Below, one piece after another: positions 53,499 through 64,000 of a stretch of 64,000 nt of DNA. The stretch comes from Zopfochytrium polystomum (lineage: Eukaryota; Chytridiomycota; Chytridiomycetes; Chytridiales; Chytridiaceae). The stretch is taken from the NCBI GenBank assembly GCA_025765615.1, contig JAIVFJ010000061.1, forward strand, positions 248,001-312,000. Direction: 5' to 3'. How positions within the stretch are numbered: position 1 is the first letter of the stretch; each line of letters starts with the position of its first letter. The notes beneath the pieces are model-generated. The model did no database searches and was not told the DNA's origin. It saw nothing but the letters and a program-made list of their open reading frames with translations. A program made the translations under genes and the position numbers.

Positions 53499-56137
53499 AT
53501 GGTGGCCCGGACAACGGCGGCGGCTCCGTCGTCGGCCGGGAACGACCGTGGTGGTGTCATAAGAAACAGCACTACTAGCCTGGCGGTCCCGTCGCCCACT
53601 GCTGCGGACCTCGGCGTCGGCGCTGCCGCCATCAGCGGCGACAACAGCAGCAGCAGCAGCAACAGCAACGACAACAACGACAACTACAACAACAACGACG
53701 ACAACAATAACAATAATAGCAGGTGCAACGACTGCGCTAGCCACTGCAACGGTGTTGGGCGCGGCGGAAGCAACGGCGGCAATGGCCACCACAGCAGCAG
53801 CAGCAACTCCAGCAACACTGCAATCGCGTCTGCGGCATCGCGACTGCCGCTGGAGATTTGGGCGGTCATTGTGGGCGTCGCCGCAGGAAGATCTTTGCGC
53901 GACCTCTTTCGCCTTTCCCTCATCTCACCAGCCCTTCACGCCCTGTGTTGGATGGGCGATGCCGTCTCGCTCAAAGCAAACGCCCTTCGTGCATTGCTCT
54001 CTTCGCTTGATCTGGCCCGCCGTCGACCCGCCGACTCCAACCATCCCTGGACACCAGGGAAAGACTCACTTGAAGCGCCATCCCCGTTCGTCGAGCCGTT
54101 TAGGCTGCGTGACCGTGAGCTCGCCACTGTGGCCGCATGGTCCGATGCACTTCCGAACTTTCTTGGTGTTTTCGAACAGCTCGTTACATCAGTGGCTCCA
54201 GAGGATGACGCCATATCCTGGGCGTCAAGATCACAGCTGAATTTTTCGATCTCAGATGGCTCCCCCGAAAGCGACCTTCACAGTCGGCCCGCGCTTCCTA
54301 CAATCAATCCAATTGACCATCCTCGGGCTATTCCTCATTTTTGACGAGGCTTCCTCTTGGCTATTCTCAGATCGAGTCGATTGTGGCTCTTCTCCTAAGG
54401 AACGGATTTCCCTGCAGCGGCGAAGACGTGCTTTACGCCATTCAAGCTCGGGCTCCAGTCCAACTCATTCGATACCTTATGGCCGCCAGCAGAACCAATC
54501 CCAACGCATGGAGTGTGCTCAGGACCGCCTGCGAGTCCGGTCACCTCGACGCTCTCGCGCTACTGTCAGCATACGTCAACGGCAAGCGCCATCCTAGATA
54601 TTCGGAGTTCTTCCAATATGGTGGTTCGGGCTATCCCGACCATTCCCACGCTCCAATCCTTGTTTGGATCGGAGATGGACAAGTGTCAGCGACAGCGCAA
54701 TCATCTTTGCCACCTCATGGAGTCCGCGAAGCACTGATTGACGCGGCCGTTCGCTTTGGCCACCTTAATATTTTGCGCTATCTTCATGAGTGCCACTACG
54801 GATTCGAACTTCAGCATCGCCCGGAAGTTTCTCAAGAGACCAACGAAATGACGACTCCATCACTTAACCTTCAAGACTTCGCGAGAAGATGGGGACCCCT
54901 GGAGCACCATCCCATCGGTCGCCACAACCACTTCAATCGCCACGGTGGCCACAGTCCCCGCAGATACCCACCACCCATTCTGTTAGCTTCAAAAAATGGT
55001 CATCCAGATATTCTGCATTACCTTATCTCACGTGGATGTGAAATCGAAGCAACTTCTACCAACAGAGAAACACCGCTGGTAAAAGCAGCCAGGCAATCGC
55101 TTTCAGCCTGGCGTAGGCGAACCGACTCTATGGCTCTTGACCCTCAACCGTTACTGCTTTGGCCATTGGACGGCCCCGAGGCTGCGGTGACTGAATGGGC
55201 GAGAAACAAATTTCTTCAGCAGCAGCAGAAGGAAATATTCTCTTTGGCTGTCGTTGCAAAACCGTACTCTCTATCCGCCGTGGCTCCCTTTCCGTATTGG
55301 AACCTCACAGTCGCAGAGTTCATCTCCAAAAACGAAAAAGGATCAAGCCCATCAAGCGTTTTGCAGGCCGCCACTCTACGGTTGCGCCACGCAGAGCGAT
55401 TAGCGTCAATAAGGCTTCTCATTGATGCGGGTGCAAACTTGAACGCAGTCACAGAATACGGCTGGACTGCCCTGCACCACGTTTGCTTCAACGACAAGGG
55501 CACTGGTCCGATTGATCGTGACATCCTTTCCCTTCTTCTTGGAGTGTCCTACCCATCGACTTTACCCTCGACGCCGCTTACTTTTACTCGGCCCGCTCAT
55601 CGGCGTGCAGACCCAAACGCCTTGACTGTCATTGAAGCTGGCTCCCCGCTTTACATCGCTCTCGGAGATTCTGGAGATCCGGAAGCCGGTTCCATCCTTC
55701 ACTTTGCAGGAGCCGATGTTAGTCTCTCCCTTGGACCGGGATCAAGGAGACCCGAGCGACCGGGATTCACATCGCTTCACCAGGCAGCCCGACGGGGACA
55801 CTTTGGTGCTGTTTTGTGGCTTAGTTCCAGCGTGAACCGCTTCAAGTCAGTTTTTGTCCCAGATGTGGACGGAAACACTCCCCTGCACATTGCAGCAAGC
55901 GAGGTACTTTCGCGAGGGTCAATTGAAGTTGTGGCTTTCTTTCTTGGACTAGATGAGTCTTTCGGAGTCGATGCGAACGCGGTCAATCTGGAAGGTCAAA
56001 CTGCGCTGGATCTCGCAGGCAGTGCGGTTGTTGAACACTTGCTCAGGGCGAACGGGGGCAAGCGGGCCGCGACCCATGATTGGGTCGAGGAGTCGTTAGA
56101 AGGTGTGGGATCCCTGGATAGTTTATATTCATCGTGA
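53499..56137 (+). CDS. F-box and ankyrin-repeat protein
   Basis: The ATG at 53499 opens a Ser/Asn-rich N-terminus (AGC and AAC codon runs, 53640-53720). An F-box-like segment follows (LPLEIWAVIVGVAAG...DLFRLSLISPALHAL, about residues 110-150). The frame ends near 54344 and coding resumes in another frame by about 54317-54371. A short intron with acceptor CTATTCTCAG (54370) is the likely bridge, but the donor is not certain. The second part to 56137 holds ankyrin repeats (NILRYLHECHY; GHPDILHYLISRGCEI; ASIRLLIDAGANLNAVTEYG; GFTSLHQAARRGHFGAV; GNTPLHIAASEV; EGQTALDLAG). The architecture suggests a substrate adaptor for an SCF ubiquitin ligase. Such proteins are often multi-copy in zoosporic fungi. 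Confidence 0.75.
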
Positions 56138-56788
56138 ATCAGCCGCGATCTTCTTTTGTTAAAATACATGTGCACTATGGGGTTTTTCGGAACGTTCTTG
56201 GCACGGGGAAAAAATACAATCGAGGAGCACCATTCCAGCCCATCCCAGGCCGCCCACATTCACACAACAACAAGCAGAGCACCGAGAGCACGTTTTCGAC
56301 TTACTCTTCGCGTGAGAAGGTTCCGTCATGGCGACATTAAATTTGAAGCGCTCGCCGACTCGTACTGCACGCCCGGACAGAAGCCAGGCGGAAGTGTGTG
56401 CAGGTTGTCCTTGTAGGCAATGGCGTCTATGCTGACTTTGAAGCACAACGATTTATGGAGATTCATGGAAGGGTTGATCAGGTTTCTGAAAAGCTTCAGT
56501 CTCGGAGCGAACCGTGCCAACACAGAGGTCCGAAAGAGGTCATTCAATATAAACATTCCCGTGCGTTTCACCAACCCACGTCACAGTTTTCTCCGGCAGT
56601 CCATTAAGTGCACGAACCGAAAAGAAAAAAAAAAAAAAAAAAGTGTGGTGAACAGAAAAATAAAGTCAGGCCGTGATGTACACCAAGAAATGCGGCACGC
56701 AGAAGATGAAATTCCACACCAACAGAAAGCACCAAAAACGCCCTTCGAACCACCGTCTTGGAGACGCTTCGATCGGATCGTGACGCCC
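56138..56788. other. convergent intergenic region
   Basis: Lies between the 3' ends of the ankyrin gene and the isocitrate dehydrogenase gene. Contains a poly(A) tract (about 56618-56641). No supported gene. Confidence 0.5.
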
Positions 56789-58685
56789 CTATTTCAGCCT
56801 CGCGATGACGTCTGCCGTAAAGTCAGTCGTGCTGTGGTTTCCAGCGAGGTCGGGAGTCAGCTTAGACCCGTCCTCCAATGCCTCAAACAGCGCTTGCGAG
56901 ATGCGGTCGGCATGCGAGTGCAGGTTCAATGCCCGCAACAGGTGGAGAGACGACAGAAGAAGCGAGGTTGGGTTCGCCTCGTTGCGGCCCTGGCGTTTGA
57001 AGCGGCGTCAGCTCGAGCCAGAGTCCTAGCCAAACCACGCGAAAACTTTCTTTTTTTTTTTTTTTTTTTTTTTTTTCGCCTTCAAATTCACCTGCAGATC
57101 CTTGCCGACATGGCGACAGCCGGGCTCGAAAACGGCGTAGTCGCGGCCAATGTTTGCGCCAGGAACGATTCCAGGACCCCCAACGAGAGCGGCTCCGATG
57201 TTCGAGAGAATGTTTCCGTACAGGTTACCACAAACAATTACGTCGAACTGATTCGGCTTGGAAACGAGCTGCATGGCAGCGTTGTCGACGATCATATCCT
57301 CGAACTTGATGCCAGAGCTCTCGTACCTCTTTGCTACCTCACGGCATACGTTCAAAAATAGACCGTCTCCTATTTTCCTTAAAAAAAAGCGTCAAAATGG
57401 CGCGGGCAGACTTGACAGGGCCCGCCTTGCGGAAAACCCAAGACCAAGCAAGAGCGTTACATGATGTTGGCCTTGTGGATTGCGGTGACCTTCTTCCGTC
57501 CGTTTTTCAGAGCAAAGTCGAAAGCAAAGCGAGCAATGCGCTCGGTCTTAGCTCGGGTCACAACCTTCAGAGATTCGACCACGCCGGTCACCGGCTGTCG
57601 TGCAAGGCAATAACAATATTCTGTTAAACGGGCCGCTACAACCTGATGGCAATAATAACAACTTACGGCATGCTCCAGGCCTGAATACTCCCCCTCTGTG
57701 TTTTCACGAATGATGGCAAGGTCCACCTCTTTAGATCTTGTTGGCCAATTTCCCTTCAGATTCTTGATGAGCGTAATGGACGCATAGATATCGAGGTCCT
57801 TTCGAAAGAAAACGTTCAACGAGGTGTGGCCGTGCTTGGAGATGGGCGTGTAGAGGATTCCTGCGATGAACAGTAAAATTGTGAGGTTCTGGTTTGGGTT
57901 TTGGTTCAGAGAGGAGGCGGGCAGGGAATTGGACAATCTCGGAACCATCTCGTGTTCTCTCGGGGGTCGTCGGGTTCGGGCGGGCACGGCAGGAAGAGGG
58001 TAGCCTGCGGAAGCAAGTGGAGGCGCTCACCCTTCAATGCAACTCGGTTTCGACGGATGGAGTCGGTCGCCTCCGCGAGGAGCTTCTCGTCCACTTCCTG
58101 ACTGTATCCGGAAAGGTCAAACTGTTCCCACTCGATTGGGACATTCGCGGCCGTGAAGATCGATTTGACAGCTTTCGACATCTCCATTCCGATACCGTCA
58201 CCCGGAATCAAAGTCACAGTGTGCTTTCCATAGTAAACAGGGTTGCTCTCGAGCTTTGCGGGGACAGAAATCGGAAACAAGGAGAAGAAAAAAAAAACGT
58301 TGGGAAGTGTCAACATGGGCAACACGAGGCGGGCAACGAGCAAAGCTTACGTTTGTGATACCAGGAAGAGACGTTCGAGTGGCTGAAGAACCGAAATGGC
58401 GAGTGATCGACTGGCAGGAAACCGATTTGTTAATCTTAACACGCACCGTGCGCGACCGTAAAAATAGTTGAAATGCCAAAGACGACACGGAAGCCCAACG
58501 GAACATCCGTCCGGCATACAATCAAGGGATCGGAGAGGGAAGCGGCACAAGCAACTTACACGTGGTGAACGAACCGTTCCGGCGCAAGATGCCCCCATCG
58601 CACTGGTGACGAGGAGGTTGGTAGAAAGCGCAGAGGCCGCGCGCGAGGCGGCCCGAAGGGAGGAGGCCGTGGAAGAGGAGAGCAT
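56789..58685 (-). CDS. IDH1: NAD-dependent isocitrate dehydrogenase, regulatory-type subunit
   Basis: Seven exons join in phase to 407 residues: 58685-58560, 58410-58351, 58253-58031, 57860-57667, 57594-57461, 57377-57092, 56989-56789. All introns are GT-AG. The Ser/Ala/Arg-rich N-terminus is a mitochondrial targeting peptide. Family blocks are [102 protein letters not shown] and [26 protein letters not shown] in place of the catalytic subunit's AVHGSAPDI marks the IDH1/beta-gamma regulatory type. It works in the TCA cycle in a hetero-oligomer with a catalytic subunit not seen here. Intron 6 carries a poly(T) run of about 27 nt. Confidence 0.93.
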
Positions 58686-58816
58686 CGCAGTTATCGTTGT
58701 GGCCGTCGCCGACGCTAATGTCGTTGCTGCCGCTGTTATCGTTACGCGCGGTGTTGGTAATGCCGACAGGTCGTTGGCTACGGTGTTGAGGAAAGGAGCG
58801 GAACGAAAAGAAGAAG

Positions 58817-58850
<34 letters not shown>

Positions 58851-59537
58851 CCCAAACAGTTTTCAGTTTTCGTTGTCGAGGAAGGAGAGAGAGGAGAGAC
58901 AGAGACAGAGACAGAGAGAGAGAGAGAGAGACTATAACGTACGTATGTTTCCTCCTCTCTTCTTCCACAACGCACTAATCAGGCGGTTCCCGGCCTTGTT
59001 GCCAGAGGAAGTTCAATAATCATCACAAGTGGATGTTCTCCTATGCAGTACTAGCCACAGCCGCGATACTGGACCGTTTTTTTTTAGGCAGGCCGTAAGC
59101 GCGGAGCCGACCTTTTGCTGCCGTTATCAAGCTTTACCATTTGTATTTTATGGACGCACGCGCTGGGTTCTCATTACATTGATCAAACTCAACTGTTTCC
59201 GCCATTCACACTTCTGTGCGTGCATGTGGGTGCGGTCGTCTTACTGGAGGGCGACTTCCTGGAAGCGCCCAGTCTCTGAATTTTGCTGTCCCGGCTGCCT
59301 GCTTTCATCGCACTATGAGCACATTCGGATCGAATGCAGCCGGACGGTCGACCATCGTCCAATGAGCAACGAAATAGTTGATTTTTATTGAACCTAGCTT
59401 CATCGTCTTGGATCGCATCGCCAGATTCTGCCCATGCAACAGGCAACCGCCATACTCCTTGTTCATCATCACGCTGAAGCGCTTTCCCAACCCCCTCAAC
59501 GTCACTTCCACCACTACTTCCACACCAGGATGAGCAC
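58686..59537. other. intergenic region with simple repeats
   Basis: Upstream of the isocitrate dehydrogenase gene and downstream of the eL36 gene. It contains a poly(A) tract of about 40 (58810-58849) and a (GA)n/(GACA)n stretch (58885-58932). No supported gene. Confidence 0.5.
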
Positions 59538-60182
59538 TTAGTGGCCCGCACGACGGGATTCGGCGATGACGTTGGAAAGGTCCTCAATCTTCCTCTTGGC
59601 GCGAACAAAGGTGCCGAGCTGCACGATGGGGGGGAAGAGGGTTAATGGCAAGCAGTGAGGACTGGGAATGTGCGATCCGGTTCTTCAAAAGGTACGTACC
59701 CGCTTCTTTGCAAGACGGCGGGCACGCTTGTCCTTCGAGTTCTTCAGCAATTCCATAACACGACGCTCGTATGGGGCGAAGCCAGCGACCTCACGGATCA
59801 AGCTGCGAACGAACTTCGACCGCTGGGACAGGTGCTGAGGAAGGAAAGGATCGAAAATTGAGGCATTAGCAAAAAAATTAAGAAGGCGGGGAGTAGCGAG
59901 GTGAGCAGTCCCATCGCAACGTCCGCCGTTGACGGTACGAGTGGGCCCGACTATGTTCGCATATGCCATCTTGCCAGTATGCCCACACACGGGGCGGGGA
60001 AGGAGATCGCCGAGACGAAGGCGTAGGTCTGCCATAGCAACAGTCCGAAAGGAGACACTTACGCCCTTGCGGTTGGACGGCTTCGCACGGGGAACGCGCG
60101 GGGTAACGATGTGACCCTTGTTCAGGCCGACGAAAAGGCCCGACTTCGGCGCCTTTGGGGTGCGGGCGGGTTGCTTGGCCAT
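59538..60182 (-). CDS. RPL36: 60S ribosomal protein eL36
   Basis: Three exons (60182-60063, 59834-59700, 59618-59538) give 111 residues, all junctions in phase 0 with GT-AG introns (228 and 81 nt). The N-terminal [16 protein letters not shown] and the [34 protein letters not shown] and [17 protein letters not shown] blocks are diagnostic of eL36. Family length is about 100-110 residues, so it is complete. It is a structural component of the large cytosolic ribosomal subunit. The 5' flank on the coding strand is purine-rich. Confidence 0.97.
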
Positions 60183-60854
60183 TTTCTGCGTCTTTTTTTT
60201 TTCTTCTTCTTTCTTTGGGTTGACCTCTTCCTAACTCCCCAAAAAACAAAGTCACGTGGGGTGTGGCGCAAGAGTAACAAACTGTGAAAGACCTGAAAAA
60301 TTGACGTGTCGGGTCAAACCGTGATCTGTTGGCGGGCTGCATTCGGTGCGAAGCTGCAACATCTCCTCGACTTCGGCACGAAGAAGCAGAAAAGATGAAG
60401 GGTTGGAGGTAGAGAAAAAAAAAAAACAAACAAAAAAAAAAAAATAGAAGCTTGCAAAATAACCACGCCGCCGCCATCCCATTCGATCTGCGCTTCAGTA
60501 TACGCAAGTCGCACACTTAGGTAAAAACTCACTGCTGCCCTTTGCCAGAAAAGCCAGCAGCAAGCTGTAGTGTGGATGCACCTGAATTGAAGCGGTTGCA
60601 AAAATTTTTCGGCAAGCTGGCAGGCGAGCAAGAAGATATCTCTCTAACAGCGCGTCATTGAAATATTCGAGCGCTCAATGTCATCCAGGGTTGCTCCGCA
60701 TACGGATCTGTGTATTTTCGCAAAATGTGGGGACCGGGGAGCATAAGTAACAGCGCAATAAGTCATCAAGAGGTGGAGCTGCGGGCTGCGGTGAAGCGCA
60801 GAGTTAAGACTTGCAAATGCCCTGTTGTGGGTTACGCTCCTCCTTTGATATCCC
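60183..60854. other. intergenic region upstream of RPL36
   Basis: Should hold the RPL36 promoter (minus strand) and the 3' end of the peptidase transcript. Poly(A)-rich at 60412-60445. No gene supported. Confidence 0.45.
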
Positions 60855-62895
60855 TCAAATGGGTACTCGACCGGCCAGGAGGCCTTCGACGTCATCCTCC
60901 ATGGCGAATCGTTCCATTGTGTGGGCGAGTGCTGCAAGATTCTCTTCCAGTACCTGGCGGCCAGGCCCGCGCAGGGATTCGACCGTGTCGCACGCTTGGT
61001 GGTAACATGCTTAGTTTGAAAGAACGATTCCGGCGTTGGCACGGTCATTTAGCAAGAAAAAAAGATCAATATTTTAGTAAAGTGAGATACTCGGAAAGTC
61101 TTCTAAATAAATCCCTGGGTGGGTTCAACTCACGGTCGAGGACCATCCCGGCAATGCCGCCAAAAATTTCAGCTTGTTCATGCGTCTTAATCTCATCTTC
61201 GCCAGTGATGACACCTCCCGCAGGAATTCCTATTGAGCCGATGTGTTAGCACAGTCAACAAGTAGAATTAACTCACCTCGGTTCATGAACGGCGCAAAGT
61301 CGCTACGACCATTGAAGTCGAACGGAACAGTTGGCAAGCCTTTTTTCTCGAACCATTGTTCGATGACCTCTTGAATTACTGTTGCCGGTCCCCTCAGTGC
61401 ATCGTTGGCCACATTTCGGCCGTTCCAAATCCCGCGGACGTAGTTTGGGCTCCCGATCATGTCCGTGTCAATTGTGAGTTTTATGCGCGCGAGTTCAGCA
61501 GGGTTGTTTTTAAAAAGATTTTCAACGTAAAAGCGAGAGCCTTCCAGGCCTGTTTCTTCGGCGCCCCACCAGGCGAATCGTACTTTCTGTGTCAGCCGCA
61601 TCAAGAAAAATTATGAAATCGCGAGAGAATGCCTTGCTTCCAATCACCTGCACAGTCTTGTTGGCGAGACCAGATCTCGAGAATGCGAAGGCTAGTTCCA
61701 ACGTGGCCATCGCACCGGAACCGTCATCGTTTATGCCAGGGCCCGCTTCCACAGAGTCAAGGTGCGATCCCATGATCAGAACTTTCTCTGGATCACCAGT
61801 TGTTGTCTCTGCAATCACGTTCCACGTATCAACGGTACTGTACGTTGAGTTGACGGCCAAGTCAACGCGGAGCCCCTCAGGAGAGACGACGCGCAAAAGA
61901 ACATCATAGCCTGCTTCCTGGGAAAGAGCGACGACAGGAACCGACTGGAAGAGCTCAAAGTCTGCTTGGTCCGTGCAGCGAATGCGGCGGGAGGGTGGCA
62001 GTGCCCAAGGATAACCGTACGGAGTGAGACGAGGATAAAAGACTACGCCTTTCGCGCCAGCACGGATTGCGGCGGCGGCGCGGTCGCAAGCCCGAGGGCA
62101 CGATGGCGTGGCACCAAGCGATGGGAAGGCAAGGCGGGACGGCGGGAGTGAGGAGGGACCAGCAATATCTGAAAAGGGATCGGTGGGCTCGAGCGAGGCT
62201 GAGGTGGCTGCCGTGGCTAATGAACGAGAGGGTGCTCCGTCGACGCCGACAACGGCAATTGCGCCGGGGTTGGCTTTGAAAGCGGCCAGATCCAGCACCG
62301 GATCGCAGCCTAGAACGTGAAATGCTGGGGCGCCCTGCAGCGCACCAGAGCCAGAGCCGACCGCAGTCGCAACCTCGGTCTCGGCCGAGTAGTTTCGGAC
62401 CATGCCTTGAGCATGGGGAGCAGCGGCGGCTTTTGCGACGAAAAGCGGTGGTGCGCCGTCTTTTTGCCCTTTGACCTGAAACGGCTGTCTGCGGACAGAA
62501 AGGCGGGTGTGGTTTTGCAGGAAGGCAACCGCAAAGTCTACCGAAGCGGCATGTCCGCGCGTTGTCGAGCGCGAGCCGCCGAAGGAGGGATTCCCTTTTG
62601 CGATGGACTCGAGCTTGCGCAGCAGGCGCAGCACATTCTCGACGTTGGCCTCGGTGGCGAGGGAGGGTGGCGGTGGTGGCGGCGGGGCCGGCGGGCGGAT
62701 CCTGTCCCAGACGGCGAGGGACAAGCCCAGCACCACGATGCCTGCGAGCAGAAGGGCGACCAGGCTCAGCGCAGTCGAGCGCACCGACCGGCGCGGGCGA
62801 AGAGCGGCGGCGGCGGCAGCAGCAACGGCGACGTCCTCGTCCGTGGTGCGCGTAGCCGAGAGCAGCGGCCGCGTCTCGTCAGCTGCGATCGACAT
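60855..62895 (-). CDS. M28-family zinc aminopeptidase, membrane-anchored
   Basis: Four exons (62895-61648, 61586-61277, 61229-61134, 61009-60855) join in phase to 602 residues. A cytosolic N-terminus with an Ala run is followed by one hydrophobic anchor (about 41-65) and a Pro-rich stalk, so a type II membrane protein with a lumenal or extracellular domain is likely. A PA-like insert (about 190-345) precedes the catalytic M28 core. The di-zinc set is complete: GSHLDSV, GINDDGSG, GAEETGLEGS, DTDMIGSP and DPCYHQACDT. It resembles aminopeptidase Y-type vacuolar or secreted enzymes that trim peptides. The four zinc-site segments span exons 1, 2 and 4. Confidence 0.92.
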
Positions 62896-63000
62896 TTGGA
62901 GATATATTAATATTTAGTATTACTTTCATAAGGACCACCACCTTCACCTCACACTTCGACAACACACACACACTCTAAATCACTCATTATTAACACACAA

Positions 63001-63031
<31 letters not shown>

Positions 63032-63222
63032 AAAGCATTAACCACATAATTTGCTTCCTTTGTTGGCTGGAGCCCAGGTCGAGAGAAACTAAAGAAGAAA
63101 CTAAAAAAAATTGCTTATGCTTGCGCATGTTAGCGCAATAGATGGTCTGAAAGACGAAAATCCACTACTATCAGCATCCCTTCCCCAGCTCGAATCGCTC
63201 GTCAAAGAAAAGTGCAAGCGCA
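62896..63222. other. intergenic region with (CA)n microsatellite
   Basis: Between the peptidase start and the channel gene's stop. (CA)n at about 62960-63028. Nothing else seen. Confidence 0.5.
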
Positions 63223-64000
63223 TTAATCCTTCTTGCTGCTGTCCATAGCCGACGCCGCTGCCGCTGCAGCTGCAGCCGCCGCGGTCGCCTTTCTCTCGTC
63301 TTCTTTTATTTTTTCGAGACGCTTTCGTTCGGCGATAGTTTCGCGTATCTTCTCGGCGACGGTCGGGTAAGTGTTCATGATGTGGGTGAAGCTTTCTTTG
63401 CTCAGACTGCAGAGCTCGACGTTTCCCTTTGCTCGAGCCGACGCGGTCCGTTTGCAAGCTTTTTTTTGTGGGATAGGGACGCGAAAATAATCGGATGCCG
63501 GTGTTACTATCTGCCCTCAACCCTTTCCCCTGCTTTACCTTCAAACAGAGCGATTTCCCCAAAAAATTGGCCCGTTTGCAAAGTGGTAAAAATTTGACCC
63601 TGATCGCCGCAAATTTCCACTCGTCCCGATTTGATAAAGAACATCTCCTCCGCGTCGTCACCTTTTCGAAAGATGTACCATCCGTCCAAAACGACCATGG
63701 CCTGGGCAGAGATAATCATTGGTAGTCCGGCAGAGAATGTGTGAGGTGTTTGCGGGGAGGTTTGCGAATGTAAGACAGACGAAATTACCTTGATTTTGAA
63801 AGCAATCAGATGTTGAAAGTTTGTGTCAGTGTCCACAAACGCGGGCACTTTCTTGACAAGATCGAGGTAGAGATAGTTCTTTATATCTTGCTGCACAGAA
63901 CGTGGAATGTCACTAAACAGGAGCTCCTCGTCCATTCCTTTACTCCTTTGCCACTGGATTTCTTTGTACGCTGTTACCATCTGTCGGCTTGCGTTATCCA
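63223..64000 (-). CDS. cyclic-nucleotide-gated/HCN-like channel, C-terminal part (5' end outside window)
   Basis: Three exons are visible: beyond 64000 to 63789, 63701-63539 and 63458-63223. The joins are in phase across GT-AG introns. The first encodes a C-linker (QRSKGMDEELLFSDIPRSVQ...LYLDLVKKVPAF). The next two encode a cyclic-nucleotide-binding domain (FRKGDDAEEMFFIKSGRVEI; GQFFGEIALFEACKRTASA, with the phosphate-binding Glu and Arg in place). A charged, Ala-rich tail ends SSKKD. A C-linker followed by this domain is the layout of CNG, HCN and EAG channels; the pore part lies upstream of the window. Together with the phosphodiesterase at 18-20 kb it implies cyclic-nucleotide control of membrane potential. 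Confidence 0.87.

Noticed and set aside
56420..57361. A 313-residue plus-strand ORF
   Set aside because: It is antisense to exons of the isocitrate dehydrogenase gene and includes translated poly(A)/poly(T) runs.
59029..59391. A 120-residue ORF between RPL36 and the IDH gene
   Set aside because: No domain, Cys/Trp/Arg-rich random composition, and no splice partner.
62108..62917. Several long Arg/Gly-rich plus-strand ORFs
   Set aside because: GC-rich antisense shadows of the M28 peptidase exon 1.
1..64000. CRISPR arrays, bacterial operons, riboswitches
   Set aside because: No regularly spaced identical repeats with unique spacers; spliced nuclear genes make a bacterial source untenable.

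Overview
The window is eukaryotic nuclear DNA, most likely from an early-diverging (zoosporic, chytrid-like) fungus. The host genes have short GT-AG introns and encode fungal-type proteins. One is the C-terminal half of a cyclic-nucleotide-gated channel and another is a membrane-anchored class I cyclic-nucleotide phosphodiesterase; as far as I know such channels persist in zoosporic fungi and are missing from Dikarya. The species is inferred, not proven. Layout: 1-17.7 kb is repeat DNA with two related but very differently aged Gag-protease elements facing away from each other (1838-9539 on -, 12318-17691 on +). Neither has a reverse transcriptase in view. 18.0-20.4 kb is a two-exon phosphodiesterase gene. 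21-53.4 kb is a transposon landfill. 53.5-64 kb is a gene-dense euchromatic block: F-box/ankyrin protein, NAD-isocitrate dehydrogenase regulatory subunit (7 exons), ribosomal protein eL36 (3 exons), M28 aminopeptidase (4 exons) and the channel gene, which runs off the window end. The most unusual part is 24.8-32.7 kb. It is an intronless, tightly packed gene cluster that looks like a fragment of a large DNA virus (or related cytoplasmic replicon) captured in the genome. It holds a broken RNA polymerase second-largest-subunit (RPB2) C-terminus, a uracil-DNA-glycosylase-like gene, a possible dUTPase-fold protein and several unrecognised small genes. The glycosylase-like gene is split by a young Ty3/gypsy chromovirus (25812-28970) with two 342-bp LTRs that look identical and a 5-bp target duplication. 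That retrotransposon has three notable properties: its LTR carries about 100 bp of heat-shock elements in 5-bp register, the sequence after the 5' LTR is an 11-nt perfect complement of the predicted mRNA 5' end (Tf1-type self-priming), and its RT/RNase H/integrase core is deleted. A young Ty1/copia element (40111-45730) also has identical-looking 246-bp LTRs and a 5-bp duplication and has also lost its RT. It sits inside an older copia element (36636-50681) that also hosts a 1.45-kb terminal-inverted-repeat element and other repeats. A probable Mutator-like element with long inverted ends (50776-53423) lies just beyond. Both young LTR elements look like non-autonomous copies mobilised by relatives elsewhere in the genome.
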